64,000 nucleotides of DNA, taken from positions 310,001-374,000 of the forward strand of contig NZ_JASERL010000002.1 of NCBI RefSeq assembly GCF_030766935.1, given 5' to 3'. The translations under genes were made by a program, and so were the position numbers. Source of the DNA: Streptomyces sp. KL109B. GTDB taxonomy: Bacteria > Actinomycetota > Actinomycetes > Streptomycetales > Streptomycetaceae. A model generated the notes under the pieces. It was not told the DNA's origin and did not search any database. It worked only from the letters and a program-made list of their open reading frames with translations. Below, in pieces: positions 34,306-42,430 of this stretch. The stretch's first letter is position 1; every line of letters begins with the position of its first letter.

Positions 34306-35153
34306 AGCTCTCCTCGCAATCGCTCCAACAGCCCGCGGGACTCTTGGGGGTCCAGGGCCTGCGAGCGCAGTGTGTCATAGCGCTGCTGGAGGAGGCTCAC
34401 CTCTTTAGGGTCGGAGATCAAGCGGCCGTTCTGCTGTCCTTCGGAGTACCCGAACCGCCGCCCCTGCTGCGTCTCCAACAGCCGGAGCGGCCCATCGAGA
34501 CAGGCATGCAACATGGCCTCCAACGACACCACTTGAAGAGTCACATTCCGCAGCGCGCTCAGTTCCAGCACATGCTCCATCAGCTCACGCATCTTGCCCA
34601 CGTCACCGAACCGGCGCCGGAACACCGACTCCTCCACGATGAAGCTGAACGGGACCTTCGGCCGCTCCCGCAGCATCTTCTGCCGCTCCAGACGAGCGAC
34701 CGCCTGCGCCTCCAACTGCGCGTCCGTCAGCAAGGGAATCGTGCCCTCGAACGTCGCCCGCGCATACGCCTCCGACTGCAACAACCCCGGCACCAGGCGA
34801 CACTCATACGTACACAGGCTCACCGCCGTCCGCTCCAGCCGCGCCCACCGCCGGAACCACACGGCGAGCCCCGCCTCACCACGCGTCAGATACCCGGAAG
34901 CCTTCCTCAACGCCCCCGTGTTCCCGGTCGCTCCCTCCGCCCGGTCGACGAACACCTCGTCCGGCATCCGACGCCCCAACTCCACTGATTCCACGGTGTG
35001 CTTGGAGAATCGGACGAGACCCGCGAACTCCTGTCGGCTGAGCCCTTTGTACTCCCGCAGGGCCTGGACGACGGCCCCGAAAGTTCGCAGACTGTCCGAG
35101 GGCCCTGGCTCCCGCTCGGCATCCACGTCGGCCATCACGTCGTCGTCGGTCAT
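34302..35153 (-). CDS. XRE-family regulator with DUF5753 (WhiJ-like)
   Basis: The 283-residue product has an N-terminal helix-turn-helix (about 24-75: ALREYKGLSRQEFAGLVRFSKHTVESVE) and a DUF5753 region (about 95-275: TYECRLVPGLLQSEAYAR, AVARLERQKML, FIVEESVFRR, LRNVTLQVVSLEA). Proteins of this build, typified by WhiJ, control development or act as repressors whose effect depends on a small DUF397 partner. The ATG at 35153 is used; an internal Met at codon 7 is also possible. It is divergent from the HATPase gene across about 166 bp. Confidence 0.88.
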   Translation of the reverse strand: MTDDDVMADVDAEREPGPSDSLRTFGAVVQALREYKGLSRQEFAGLVRFSKHTVESVELGRRMPDEVFVDRAEGATGNTGALRKASGYLTRGEAGLAVWFRRWARLERTAVSLCTYECRLVPGLLQSEAYARATFEGTIPLLTDAQLEAQAVARLERQKMLRERPKVPFSFIVEESVFRRRFGDVGKMRELMEHVLELSALRNVTLQVVSLEAMLHACLDGPLRLLETQQGRRFGYSEGQQNGRLISDPKEVSLLQQRYDTLRSQALDPQESRGLLERLRGEL

Positions 35154-35319
35154 ACGCGCCGCCTCCAGAGGGACAGTTGACGCGCTTCGACCGCGCGCTC
35201 ACCTCACCCAGAGTGATCGCGTGAGCACCGTACTGTCCACAGCACGTGCCCGTACGCTGACGCACCGTACGGGGTCCACCTCTGGCGCACGCCCCCGCGC
35301 GACGACCACCGTGACACCC

Positions 35320-35823
35320 ATGAACCCAGCAACACCCCAACTCCACACCACAGAGCACACATTCACGCAGCTTCTTTCCGCCACCCGCCGTGGCACCCGC
35401 CTGGCCCGACTGCTCACCGCCGAAAAACTGCGCGCCTGGGACGTGGACATGGACACGGCCGAGTGCGCTGAGCAGATCGTTGCCGAGCTCGCCGCGAACG
35501 CCGCGTTCCATGGGAACGTACGCGGACGCGGCTTCCGCATCTCCCTCACACTCGACGACGCGTCCGCCACCCTCCGCATCGAGGTGTCGGACGCCCGAGG
35601 CGACCGGCTCCCGGAGGCCACCCGCTCCCCCGCCGACGAGAGCGGCCGCGGCCTGCTCATCGTGGAGTCGCTCGCCGACGGCTGGGGCGTGGAAGGGTAC
35701 GCACCGGGCGGCAAGACCGTGTGGGCCGAACTGGCTAAAGCACGCCTCGGCTCATCCGCTGCAACAGGCAGCTCTGCCAGAGCTCATGGGCGCCACGGGC
35801 CTCACGAATCATGGCGCGTGTGA
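35320..35823 (+). CDS. ATP-binding regulatory protein, RsbW/anti-sigma-factor-like HATPase
   Basis: A 167-residue GHKL ATPase. The N box is AEQIVAELAANAAFHGN (about 45-61), the G1 box VSDARGDRLP, the G2 box SGRGLLIVESLADGWGVE. The absence of a receiver or DHp domain and the small size fit the stand-alone anti-sigma/serine kinase type common beside WhiJ-like genes in Streptomyces. I start at the ATG at 35320 (a GTG at 35311 is in frame); neither has a strong RBS. The last 27 or so codons (Ser/Arg/His-rich) overlap the convergent gene by 89 bp and are not conserved in the family. Confidence 0.82.
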   Translation: MNPATPQLHTTEHTFTQLLSATRRGTRLARLLTAEKLRAWDVDMDTAECAEQIVAELAANAAFHGNVRGRGFRISLTLDDASATLRIEVSDARGDRLPEATRSPADESGRGLLIVESLADGWGVEGYAPGGKTVWAELAKARLGSSAATGSSARAHGRHGPHESWRV

Positions 35824-36412
35824 AATCCATATCCGCGAAGCCGGTCTGCGCAAGCCGCCTGACCACTGCTTCCAGGTGGCCGCCCACCCGCGCGATACGC
35901 GCCGCGTGGGCTGCCGCGAGCCGTGGGGCGAGCTCCACTTCCCGGTCGGCCATGGCCAGAAGATCGTCGTACTCTCCGTCACTGTAGGAGGACGGAACCT
36001 CGGGCAGGTCGGCCGCTGTGAGCCTCGGAACGGGCGCGTGAGGGCGGGCCGCGGTCTCGGCACGACCGAGCGCCTTGTTCATCAGCCGCCGCGGCTCATC
36101 GAAACGGCGCACCTCCGCTACCAACAGGTCGAGCTTCGATATCTCGACAGCAACCGAATCCGAGTCCTCAGCGGCGAGGGCTGCCCGCAGCCGGTCCGCC
36201 ACCTCCCCCGCACGCTCGGCCGCGCTGTCGATCGCTGCATCACACGCGTCGAGTTCAGTGAATACCCGTCCCGCGGTGTCCACAGACAAACGCACCATGC
36301 TCAACGCATCACCTTTGAACCCACCTACCACCTTGGTCAGTTGGGAGGTAGTGAGAGATGCGGCCCTCAGAAGATCCTCCACGCTCTCCCCCTTGCCCGT
36401 TGAAGGCACCAC
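35735..36412 (-). CDS. Unrecognised helical protein adjacent to mcrBC
   Basis: The 225-residue product matches no family I know. It is Ala/Asp/Glu/Arg-rich, with long heptad-like stretches (about 45-120, FTELDACDAAIDSAAERAGE, VAVEISKLDLLVAEVRRF) suggesting coiled coil, and has no signal peptide or membrane segment. It is divergent from mcrB across 150 bp and convergent with the HATPase gene, overlapping it by 89 bp. Good third-position G/C on this strand supports it as a real gene. It may belong to the McrBC locus or to the regulator trio. Confidence 0.65.
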   Translation of the reverse strand: MVPSTGKGESVEDLLRAASLTTSQLTKVVGGFKGDALSMVRLSVDTAGRVFTELDACDAAIDSAAERAGEVADRLRAALAAEDSDSVAVEISKLDLLVAEVRRFDEPRRLMNKALGRAETAARPHAPVPRLTAADLPEVPSSYSDGEYDDLLAMADREVELAPRLAAAHAARIARVGGHLEAVVRRLAQTGFADMDFTRAMIREARGAHELWQSCLLQRMSRGVL

Positions 36413-36562
36413 GCCTGGCCAGAACTCTACGATGCGTCACGCCGACAGTCCTAGTTGCCTCACAATGCCGTTATGACCTCACACGACGCAGATCTCCCGA
36501 ACATAGTGTGAGAACTGAGACGCCCAGGCGGCGCCCGGATCGCGTACCGAAAGAGGAGAGCA

Positions 36563-38401
36563 ATGGCCGGCGAGTACCCCGAATTCCGTCTGCGGCTCCC
36601 CAACAACGGACCCACGGCCGTCGGCCAACTCCTCAAGGAGAAGGGCACGAACGGTAGCCAGAAGTTTGTCGTGTCAGCCGGGTCACCGGTCCGGCCCGAG
36701 GTGGTCCCATCGTTCCCCGTGCGCGTGCCGTCCTCGCACAAGCTGCGGAAACAGAAGATCACCGAAAGAGCCATCCGGGAGTCCAAGTCCTGGCCCGGCT
36801 GGCTGGAGACCTTCGAGGACATCGAATGCAACTCGCCGTCCGCCGCCGCGGAGATCCTCACGGGACGCGCCTCCAACGGCTGGCTCGCCTGGCGGACCGA
36901 GGACGGACACCCCCTCTCCGACTACATCGAGAACGTGTGGCTCGGGCCGAGCCGGGCATGGCTGGTCCGCGGCTCGAACGTCGCCGGGCTCGACCTCGTC
37001 GAGCGTATGTGGCTCCCCGAAGAGCGCGTCACGCTCGCCGCGAAGCATCTGCGGCAGGAGTTCGGGCGGACCGCGAGTGTGGACCAAGTGCGGGCCGCCG
37101 TCGAGGAGGACTACGAGTCCACGGCGACGTACAACCAGAAGAAGCAGCTCACGGAGGAGTTCCACTCGTTCATCTCCCGGATGCGGCCCGGCGACACTGT
37201 GTGCACGCTCTCCAGCGGCCTGCTGTACATAGGGGAGATCACGGGGCCTGTGGAGCAGACAGAATCCGATGACGGGCGGTCGAACCTGCGGCGCGCTGTG
37301 CAGTGGCAGAGCGAGGGGTACGCCTATGACGAGCTGCCCGAGGAGCTCCAGCAGCGACTCGAAGCCCAGCACGACGTCGTCGACCTGACCACCGTGAAGG
37401 ACTTGCTCAACGGTCTGGGCATGAGCGACGCCGAACTGATCGAGGAGGCCGAGGCCGCCGACCTGGATCCGAGCCTCGAGCTGCCGACCCTCACCGCTCG
37501 GCGTGACCTCGAACTCCCCATCCCAGACGAAGAGTTGGGTCAAGCGTTGCTCGTCCATGACGTGGGCTGGCTGCGAGAAGTACGGGATCTCCTCTGGGAC
37601 GACAGGCAGCTCGTGCTGTACGGACCGCCCGGCACCGGCAAGACGTATCTGGCCCTGAAGCTCGCCGAGTTCCTCGGCGGCGGGCCCGAGCAGGTCAAGC
37701 TGGTCCAGTTCCATCCCTCGTATTCGTACGAGGACTTCTTCGAGGGGTTCCGGCCGCAGGAAGATCCCGAAACCCACGAGGTCGCCTTCCGGCTCACCGC
37801 CGGGCCCCTGCGGGAGCTGGCCGACCTGGCAGCACGCGAAGGCAACCGGCACATCCCGTACTTCCTGGTCATCGACGAGATCAACCGGGCCAACCTCGCG
37901 AAGGTCTTCGGCGAGCTGTACTTCCTCCTCGAGTACCGCCGGAAGACGGTACGGCTCACCTATTCCGGGGACGACTTCGCGCTGCCACCCAACCTGTTCA
38001 TCATCGGCACCATGAACACCGCCGACCGCTCCATCGCGCTCGTCGACGCGGCGATGCGACGACGGTTCGCGTTCGTCGAACTCTCGCCGCGCACCGAACC
38101 GACCAAGGGGCTACTGCGGCGGTGGCTGGCCTCGCAGCAGAAGGATTCCGAGCCTGCCGATCTGCTGGAGGCGCTCAACTCCCGTATCGACGACGCCGAC
38201 TTCTGGATCGGTCCTTCGTATCTGATGAAACCCGGCGTGTACCGGGACGGCGGGCTCGAGCGGACCTGGCGGACCAAGATCCTCCCCCTGCTGGAGGAAC
38301 ACCACTACGGGGAGGGCGTGGACATCACGAGGCGGTACGGGCTCGACGCGCTGCGCGCGGCGCTCCCTGGCCCGGCCACGGACGACGAGACCGACGCATG
38401 A
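36563..38401 (+). CDS. mcrB: McrB-like AAA+ motor protein of a modification-dependent restriction system
   Basis: The 612-residue protein has an unassigned N-terminal half (possible DNA- or base-recognition domain; GDTVCTLSSGLLYIGEITGP near 210-230) and a C-terminal AAA+ module. The latter has Walker A GPPGTGKT at 354-361, Walker B with the McrB-type signature VIDEINRANLAKVFGEL, sensor I IIGTMNTADRS, and the arginine-finger region DAAMRRRFAF. McrB proteins hydrolyse GTP and translocate DNA to drive the McrC nuclease. RBS AGAGGAGAG precedes the ATG. The stop overlaps mcrC by four bases (ATGA). Confidence 0.87.
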   Translation: MAGEYPEFRLRLPNNGPTAVGQLLKEKGTNGSQKFVVSAGSPVRPEVVPSFPVRVPSSHKLRKQKITERAIRESKSWPGWLETFEDIECNSPSAAAEILTGRASNGWLAWRTEDGHPLSDYIENVWLGPSRAWLVRGSNVAGLDLVERMWLPEERVTLAAKHLRQEFGRTASVDQVRAAVEEDYESTATYNQKKQLTEEFHSFISRMRPGDTVCTLSSGLLYIGEITGPVEQTESDDGRSNLRRAVQWQSEGYAYDELPEELQQRLEAQHDVVDLTTVKDLLNGLGMSDAELIEEAEAADLDPSLELPTLTARRDLELPIPDEELGQALLVHDVGWLREVRDLLWDDRQLVLYGPPGTGKTYLALKLAEFLGGGPEQVKLVQFHPSYSYEDFFEGFRPQEDPETHEVAFRLTAGPLRELADLAAREGNRHIPYFLVIDEINRANLAKVFGELYFLLEYRRKTVRLTYSGDDFALPPNLFIIGTMNTADRSIALVDAAMRRRFAFVELSPRTEPTKGLLRRWLASQQKDSEPADLLEALNSRIDDADFWIGPSYLMKPGVYRDGGLERTWRTKILPLLEEHHYGEGVDITRRYGLDALRAALPGPATDDETDA

Positions 38402-39684
38402 GCGACGACACGGTTGTCGAACTCGTCGAGCACGCACGGCCGGTCCGCCGCGCGCTGCCCGACGCTGTCGGCCGCACGCTCGCCGCCTCACGGATCGTCG
38501 AGGCCACGCCCGATCCGTACGTGCCCGGGTGGTGGACGCTCAAGGCCAACAGCAAGGTCGGGGCCGTACGCCTGGAAGTGGACGGCGAGGCCGTGTACAC
38601 ATTGCGGATCACTCCGAAGGTCGCCATCGGTCGGCTGTTCTTCCTCCTCGGCTACAGCCTCGACCCGCGAGGCTGGCGCGACAGCGAAGTCGACGTGGCC
38701 GAGCATCGGGAGCTGCTGCCCGCCCTCGCGTACGCCTTCGAGCGGCAGGTCGAACAGGCAGTGGGGCGCGGGTTGTTGCAGGGGTATCGCCCCACCGAGG
38801 AGTCGTCCCTCGTCGTACGGGGACGGATCCGCGAGGCCGAGCAGATCCGGCGGCGGTTCGGCGCCGCACTGCCCGTCGAGATCGCTTACGACGAATTCAC
38901 CACCGACATCGCCGAGAACCGGCTGCTGCGCGCTGCCGTCGAACGGCTGCTGCGGATTCCGGACGTGCCCCGGGACGTACGCTCCCGGCTGCTGCACCAG
39001 CGAGCTCGCCTCGCGGACGTCACACCGCTGGTCCGCGGCCAGGAACCGCCCCGCTGGCAGGCAACCCGGCTGAACTCCCGCTACCGGCACGCCCTTCACC
39101 TCGCACGGGCCATCCTCGAGGGGGCGTCCGCGGAGCACCGGACCGGCGAGCTGCGCATCAATGGGTTCCTCTTCGACATGAACAAGCTCTTCGAAGATTT
39201 CGTGTGTGTCGCCCTGCGCGAGGCGCTCCTGCCGTACGGGGGCCACAGCAGCCTTCAGGCCAAGGGCATCCACTTCGACGAGGACGCCGCGATCCGGATG
39301 AAGCCCGACTTCGTCTGGTACGGGGACGGCGGGCAGCCTCTGCTCGTCGCCGACGCCAAGTACAAGGCCGGAAAGCCGGACGGGTATCCGAACGCCGACC
39401 TGTACCAGATGCTCGCGTACTGCAGCGCTCTCGGCCTCGGCGCCGGGCACCTCGTGTACGCGCAGGGGAACGCCCCGCACAACCGGCACCAGGTGCGGCA
39501 GGCCGGAACCGTACTGCACCAGCACGCCCTCGACCTCAACCAAGAACCTGCACGGCTTCTGGCCGAGGTGTCGATGCTTGTGCAGGCCATGGTGCACGAA
39601 AAAGTGCCGACCGAGATCTCTCTCGACCGGCACTCCGCGCGTTGCGAGTGTCCGAGGGGGGACTTGAACCCCCACGCCCGATAA
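38398..39684 (+). CDS. mcrC: McrC-like PD-(D/E)xK nuclease subunit
   Basis: The 428-residue protein is the McrBC 5-methylcytosine restriction nuclease partner. The N-terminal half carries the McrC region (RITPKVAIGRLFFLLGYSL, EFTTDIAENRLLRAA). The C-terminal nuclease domain has PD at 303-304 (MKPDFVWY) and D-A-K at 319-321 (VADAKYK). The frame is oddly placed at its end: from about codon 400 it reads the antisense of a tRNA terminator, and it stops inside the tRNA-Leu gene, so the last residues (CPRGDLNPHAR) are antisense tRNA. The catalytic residues are intact. It may have gained its current stop when the island joined this tRNA locus. Confidence 0.88.
   Translation: MSDDTVVELVEHARPVRRALPDAVGRTLAASRIVEATPDPYVPGWWTLKANSKVGAVRLEVDGEAVYTLRITPKVAIGRLFFLLGYSLDPRGWRDSEVDVAEHRELLPALAYAFERQVEQAVGRGLLQGYRPTEESSLVVRGRIREAEQIRRRFGAALPVEIAYDEFTTDIAENRLLRAAVERLLRIPDVPRDVRSRLLHQRARLADVTPLVRGQEPPRWQATRLNSRYRHALHLARAILEGASAEHRTGELRINGFLFDMNKLFEDFVCVALREALLPYGGHSSLQAKGIHFDEDAAIRMKPDFVWYGDGGQPLLVADAKYKAGKPDGYPNADLYQMLAYCSALGLGAGHLVYAQGNAPHNRHQVRQAGTVLHQHALDLNQEPARLLAEVSMLVQAMVHEKVPTEISLDRHSARCECPRGDLNPHAR
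39597..39634 (-). terminator. Rho-independent terminator of tRNA-Leu copy 1
   Basis: On the minus strand a 13-bp stem (39621-39633 with 39604-39616, loop of four) is followed by a T-run complementary to the A-run at 39599-39603. Two pairs are G-U only when read on the minus strand, which shows the direction. It resembles the perfect hairpin after copy 2 at 43631-43667. It lies inside the 3' end of mcrC. Confidence 0.8.
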
Positions 39685-39733
39685 AGGGCACTAGCACCTC
39701 AAGCTAGCGCGTCTGCCATTCCGCCACCCGGAC
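39649..39733 (-). tRNA. tRNA-Leu(GAG), copy 1
   Basis: The minus strand from 39733 folds as an 85-nt class II tRNA. The acceptor stem GTCCGGG pairs with the CTCGGAC end (one G-U), discriminator A. The D-arm is GGCGGAATGGCAGACGC. The anticodon stem CTAGC/GCTAG encloses TTGAGGT, giving anticodon GAG, and a long variable arm and TTCAAGT T-loop follow. CCA is not encoded. It is identical base for base to the copy at 43686-43770. The mcrC frame from the left ends within it. Confidence 0.95.
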
Positions 39734-39747
39734 AAGGTGTGCGCCGC

Positions 39748-39767
39748 CCGCAGGGCGTTCCCTGCGG
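39748..39767 (-). other. Leader stem-loop 5' of tRNA-Leu copy 1
   Basis: An exact 8-bp stem (CCGCAGGG/CCCTGCGG) with a four-base loop sits 14 bases upstream of the tRNA 5' end. Copy 2 has an equivalent stem with a different sequence but the same loop bases (43789-43806), so the structure is kept while the sequence changes. It could guide leader processing or reflect selection on the primary transcript. Confidence 0.5.
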
Positions 39768-39814
39768 CGACGGACACCACCTTATCAAGGTCTCGGACCC
39801 CCTTTGACCAGCGC

Positions 39815-42430
39815 CTATGGCGACGTCATCCGCCGCTCGACCTCCGGGTGCTTCTTCACCCACGCCGCGACGGCCTCGGCCTGATGCCCCTGGCCGTGCT
39901 TGTTGATCTCGATCTCCAGGGTGCCGAGCTCGTCCTCGGTCATCCTGAAGTTCTTGAACCACTTCGTCAGCTGCGGGTACTGCTTGGTGAAGGGCTTGCT
40001 GGTGACGGTGCGGATGGTGTCGCCCTTGCCGAAGAGGCCCTTGGGGTCCTTCAGCTTGGTCAGGTCGTACTTGCTGTACGCCCAGTGCGGGGTCCACAGG
40101 AGCACCGCGATCGGCTTCTTCTTGGCGTACGCGCGCTTCAGCTCGGCGAGCATCGCGGGCGTGGAGCCGTCGACGACCTTGTACTCCTTGTCGAGGCCGT
40201 AGCCGGGCACGACGTCCTTCCTGAGGATGTCCATCGTGCCGGTGCCGCCCTCGATGCCGACGATCTTGCCGTCGAACTTCTTGGCCTTGCCCTTGAGGTC
40301 CTCGACCGACTTGATGCCCTTCACGTACGACGGGACGGCGATCTCCAGCGAGGTGGGGCCGTACCAGGAGCCGAGGGTCGTGACCTTGTTCTTGTACTTG
40401 TCCCAGTAGCTCTTCTGCGTGTAGGGCAGCCAGGCGTCGAAGTTCACGTCGAGGTCGCCGGTGGACAGTCCGGTGTAGACCGGGCCGACGTCCATCTGCT
40501 TCAGGTTGAGCTTGTAGCCGCGCTTCTCCAGAACGTTCTTCCAGAGATACGTGACGGCGATGTCCTCGTCCCAGGGGAACCACGCGACGTTCACCGGGCG
40601 CTTGGCCTCGGCGGGGGTCGACTCCTTCTTGACCGGGGCCATCTTGTCGACGAGGCCCGCCGGCTGCTGCTTCAGCCACGACTTCACCGCGGCCTGCTGC
40701 TCGCCCTTTCCGGCCTTGTTGATCTCCGCCTCAAGGCTCGTGAGCTGCTTCTCGCTCATCTTGAAGTCCTTGAGCCACTTGCCGACCTCGGGGAAGTCGG
40801 TGCTGAAGCCCTTGCGGCCGATGGAGTGGATGCCGTCGCCCTTGCCCCAGGCGCCCTTCGGATCCTTGAGCTTGGTGAGCTTGTAGTCGTTGTACGCCCA
40901 GTGCGGCGACCAGAGCGTCGTGACGATCGGCTTCTTCGCGGCGTAGGCCTTCTTCAGCTGCGCCAGCATCGCCGGCGTCGAGCTGTCGACGACCTTGTAC
41001 TCCTTGTCGAGCCCGTACTCCTTGAGCACCTTGCTCTTCAGCAGCTGCATCTCACCGGCGCTCGGCTCAATGCCCGTGATCTTGCCGTCGAACTTGTCGG
41101 CCTGTCCCTTCAAGTCCTCCATCGACTTGATGTCCTTCATGTAGGACGGGACGGCCAGCTCCAGGGACGTCGGGCCGTACCAGGAACCCAGGTCCTCCAG
41201 GTCCTTGCCGTACTTCTTCCAGTACGGGGCGTGCGTCACCGGCAGCCAGGAGTCCGTCTGGAAGTCGACCGAGCCCTCGGCCAGCGAGGTGTAGAGCGGG
41301 CCCGCGTCGAGCTGCTTCATCTCCACCTCGAAGCCGCGCTGCTCCAGGATCTCCTTCCACAGGAATCCGGACGCCACCGCGTCGTCCCACGGCACATAGC
41401 CAACGGTGATCTTCTTGCCCTGGCCGACGTTGGTGGACGAGGCGGCCGGGGAGGTGGCTGCGTCGTTCTGGCCGAACATGCCCATGCCGCCCGCGACGAG
41501 CGCGAGGACGACGACACCGACCACGGCGACGGCCGGGCGGGGACGGTACGACCAGATCTTCAGGCCGTGCGCGGCACGCAGCTTGGCGAGCGCGCGGCGG
41601 CCCAGCGGCGAGACCTGCTGGCCGAGCGAGCTGGTCATGCGGTCGAGGTAGATGGCCAGGATCACGATCGAGATACCGGCCTCGGCGCCGAGGCCGACGT
41701 TCAGCTGGCCGATCGCCTCGTTCACCGCGCCACCGAGACCACCCGTACCGACCATGCCCGCGATGGCGGCCATGGACAGGCCCAGCATGATGACCTGGTT
41801 CACGCCGGCCATGATGGTCGGCAGGGCCAGCGGCAGCTGCACGCGCCACAGGGTGTTGCGCGGCGTCGTACCGAACGCGTCGGCGGCCTCCACCAGCTCC
41901 TTGTCGACCTGCCGGATGCCCAGCTCGGTCATGCGCACGCCGGGCGGCACCGCGAAGATCAGCGTCGCGACGATGCCCGCGGGAGCACCGGAACCGAAGA
42001 ACAGGATGGCCGGGATCAGGTAGACCATCGCCGGCAGCGTCTGCATCAGGTCGAGGATCGGCCGGAACAGGCCGCTGACCCGGCTCGAACGCGCCGCCCA
42101 GATACCCAGCGGCACACCGATGATCAACGCGATCAGCGTCGACACGAGGACGAGCGACAGCGTCATCATCGCCTCGTCCCACAGCTCCAGGTTCTGCACG
42201 AACCAGAGCCCGACGAAGGCCAGTACGCCACCGAGCGTGCCACGCAGCCAGAAGGCGATGACGGCGAAGATGCCCGCGAGCAGCAGCGGTTCGGGGGCTT
42301 GGAGGAGGTCGGTCAGGCCGTTGTAGACGCCGTTGAAGATGTCCTCGAAGAAGCCGAACAGCCAGTCGAGGTGGGTCAGCATCCACTGGACGATGTCATT
42401 GACCCAGTCACCGAAGGGAATCCTAGGCAC
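39815..42430 (-). CDS. Glycine betaine/proline-type ABC permease fused to two tandem substrate-binding domains
   Basis: A 871-residue fusion. Residues 1-290 form the ProW/OpuAB permease with about seven membrane segments and the EAA loop (VEAADAFGTTPRNTLWRVQLPLALP near 180-204). A further hydrophobic segment (about 299-318) is followed by OpuAC-like binding domain 1 (about 341-600, GYVPWDDAVASGFLWKE, GSWYGPTSLELAVPSY) and domain 2 (about 612-871, AWFPWDEDIAVTYLWKN, GSWYGPTSLEIAVPSY). Both domains keep the aromatic-rich ligand box, so both may bind quaternary amines and feed one translocator. Import of compatible solutes for osmoprotection is the expected role. GTG start at 42430, overlapping the proV stop by eight bases. 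Confidence 0.9.
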   Translation of the reverse strand: MPRIPFGDWVNDIVQWMLTHLDWLFGFFEDIFNGVYNGLTDLLQAPEPLLLAGIFAVIAFWLRGTLGGVLAFVGLWFVQNLELWDEAMMTLSLVLVSTLIALIIGVPLGIWAARSSRVSGLFRPILDLMQTLPAMVYLIPAILFFGSGAPAGIVATLIFAVPPGVRMTELGIRQVDKELVEAADAFGTTPRNTLWRVQLPLALPTIMAGVNQVIMLGLSMAAIAGMVGTGGLGGAVNEAIGQLNVGLGAEAGISIVILAIYLDRMTSSLGQQVSPLGRRALAKLRAAHGLKIWSYRPRPAVAVVGVVVLALVAGGMGMFGQNDAATSPAASSTNVGQGKKITVGYVPWDDAVASGFLWKEILEQRGFEVEMKQLDAGPLYTSLAEGSVDFQTDSWLPVTHAPYWKKYGKDLEDLGSWYGPTSLELAVPSYMKDIKSMEDLKGQADKFDGKITGIEPSAGEMQLLKSKVLKEYGLDKEYKVVDSSTPAMLAQLKKAYAAKKPIVTTLWSPHWAYNDYKLTKLKDPKGAWGKGDGIHSIGRKGFSTDFPEVGKWLKDFKMSEKQLTSLEAEINKAGKGEQQAAVKSWLKQQPAGLVDKMAPVKKESTPAEAKRPVNVAWFPWDEDIAVTYLWKNVLEKRGYKLNLKQMDVGPVYTGLSTGDLDVNFDAWLPYTQKSYWDKYKNKVTTLGSWYGPTSLEIAVPSYVKGIKSVEDLKGKAKKFDGKIVGIEGGTGTMDILRKDVVPGYGLDKEYKVVDGSTPAMLAELKRAYAKKKPIAVLLWTPHWAYSKYDLTKLKDPKGLFGKGDTIRTVTSKPFTKQYPQLTKWFKNFRMTEDELGTLEIEINKHGQGHQAEAVAAWVKKHPEVERRMTSP

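Noticed and set aside
15573..39684. Integrative element with integrase between att sites at tRNA-Leu
   Set aside because: The island ends at a tRNA 3' side, but I find no integrase, excisionase or a second partial tRNA copy on its left side; both tRNA copies are complete and lie to the right.
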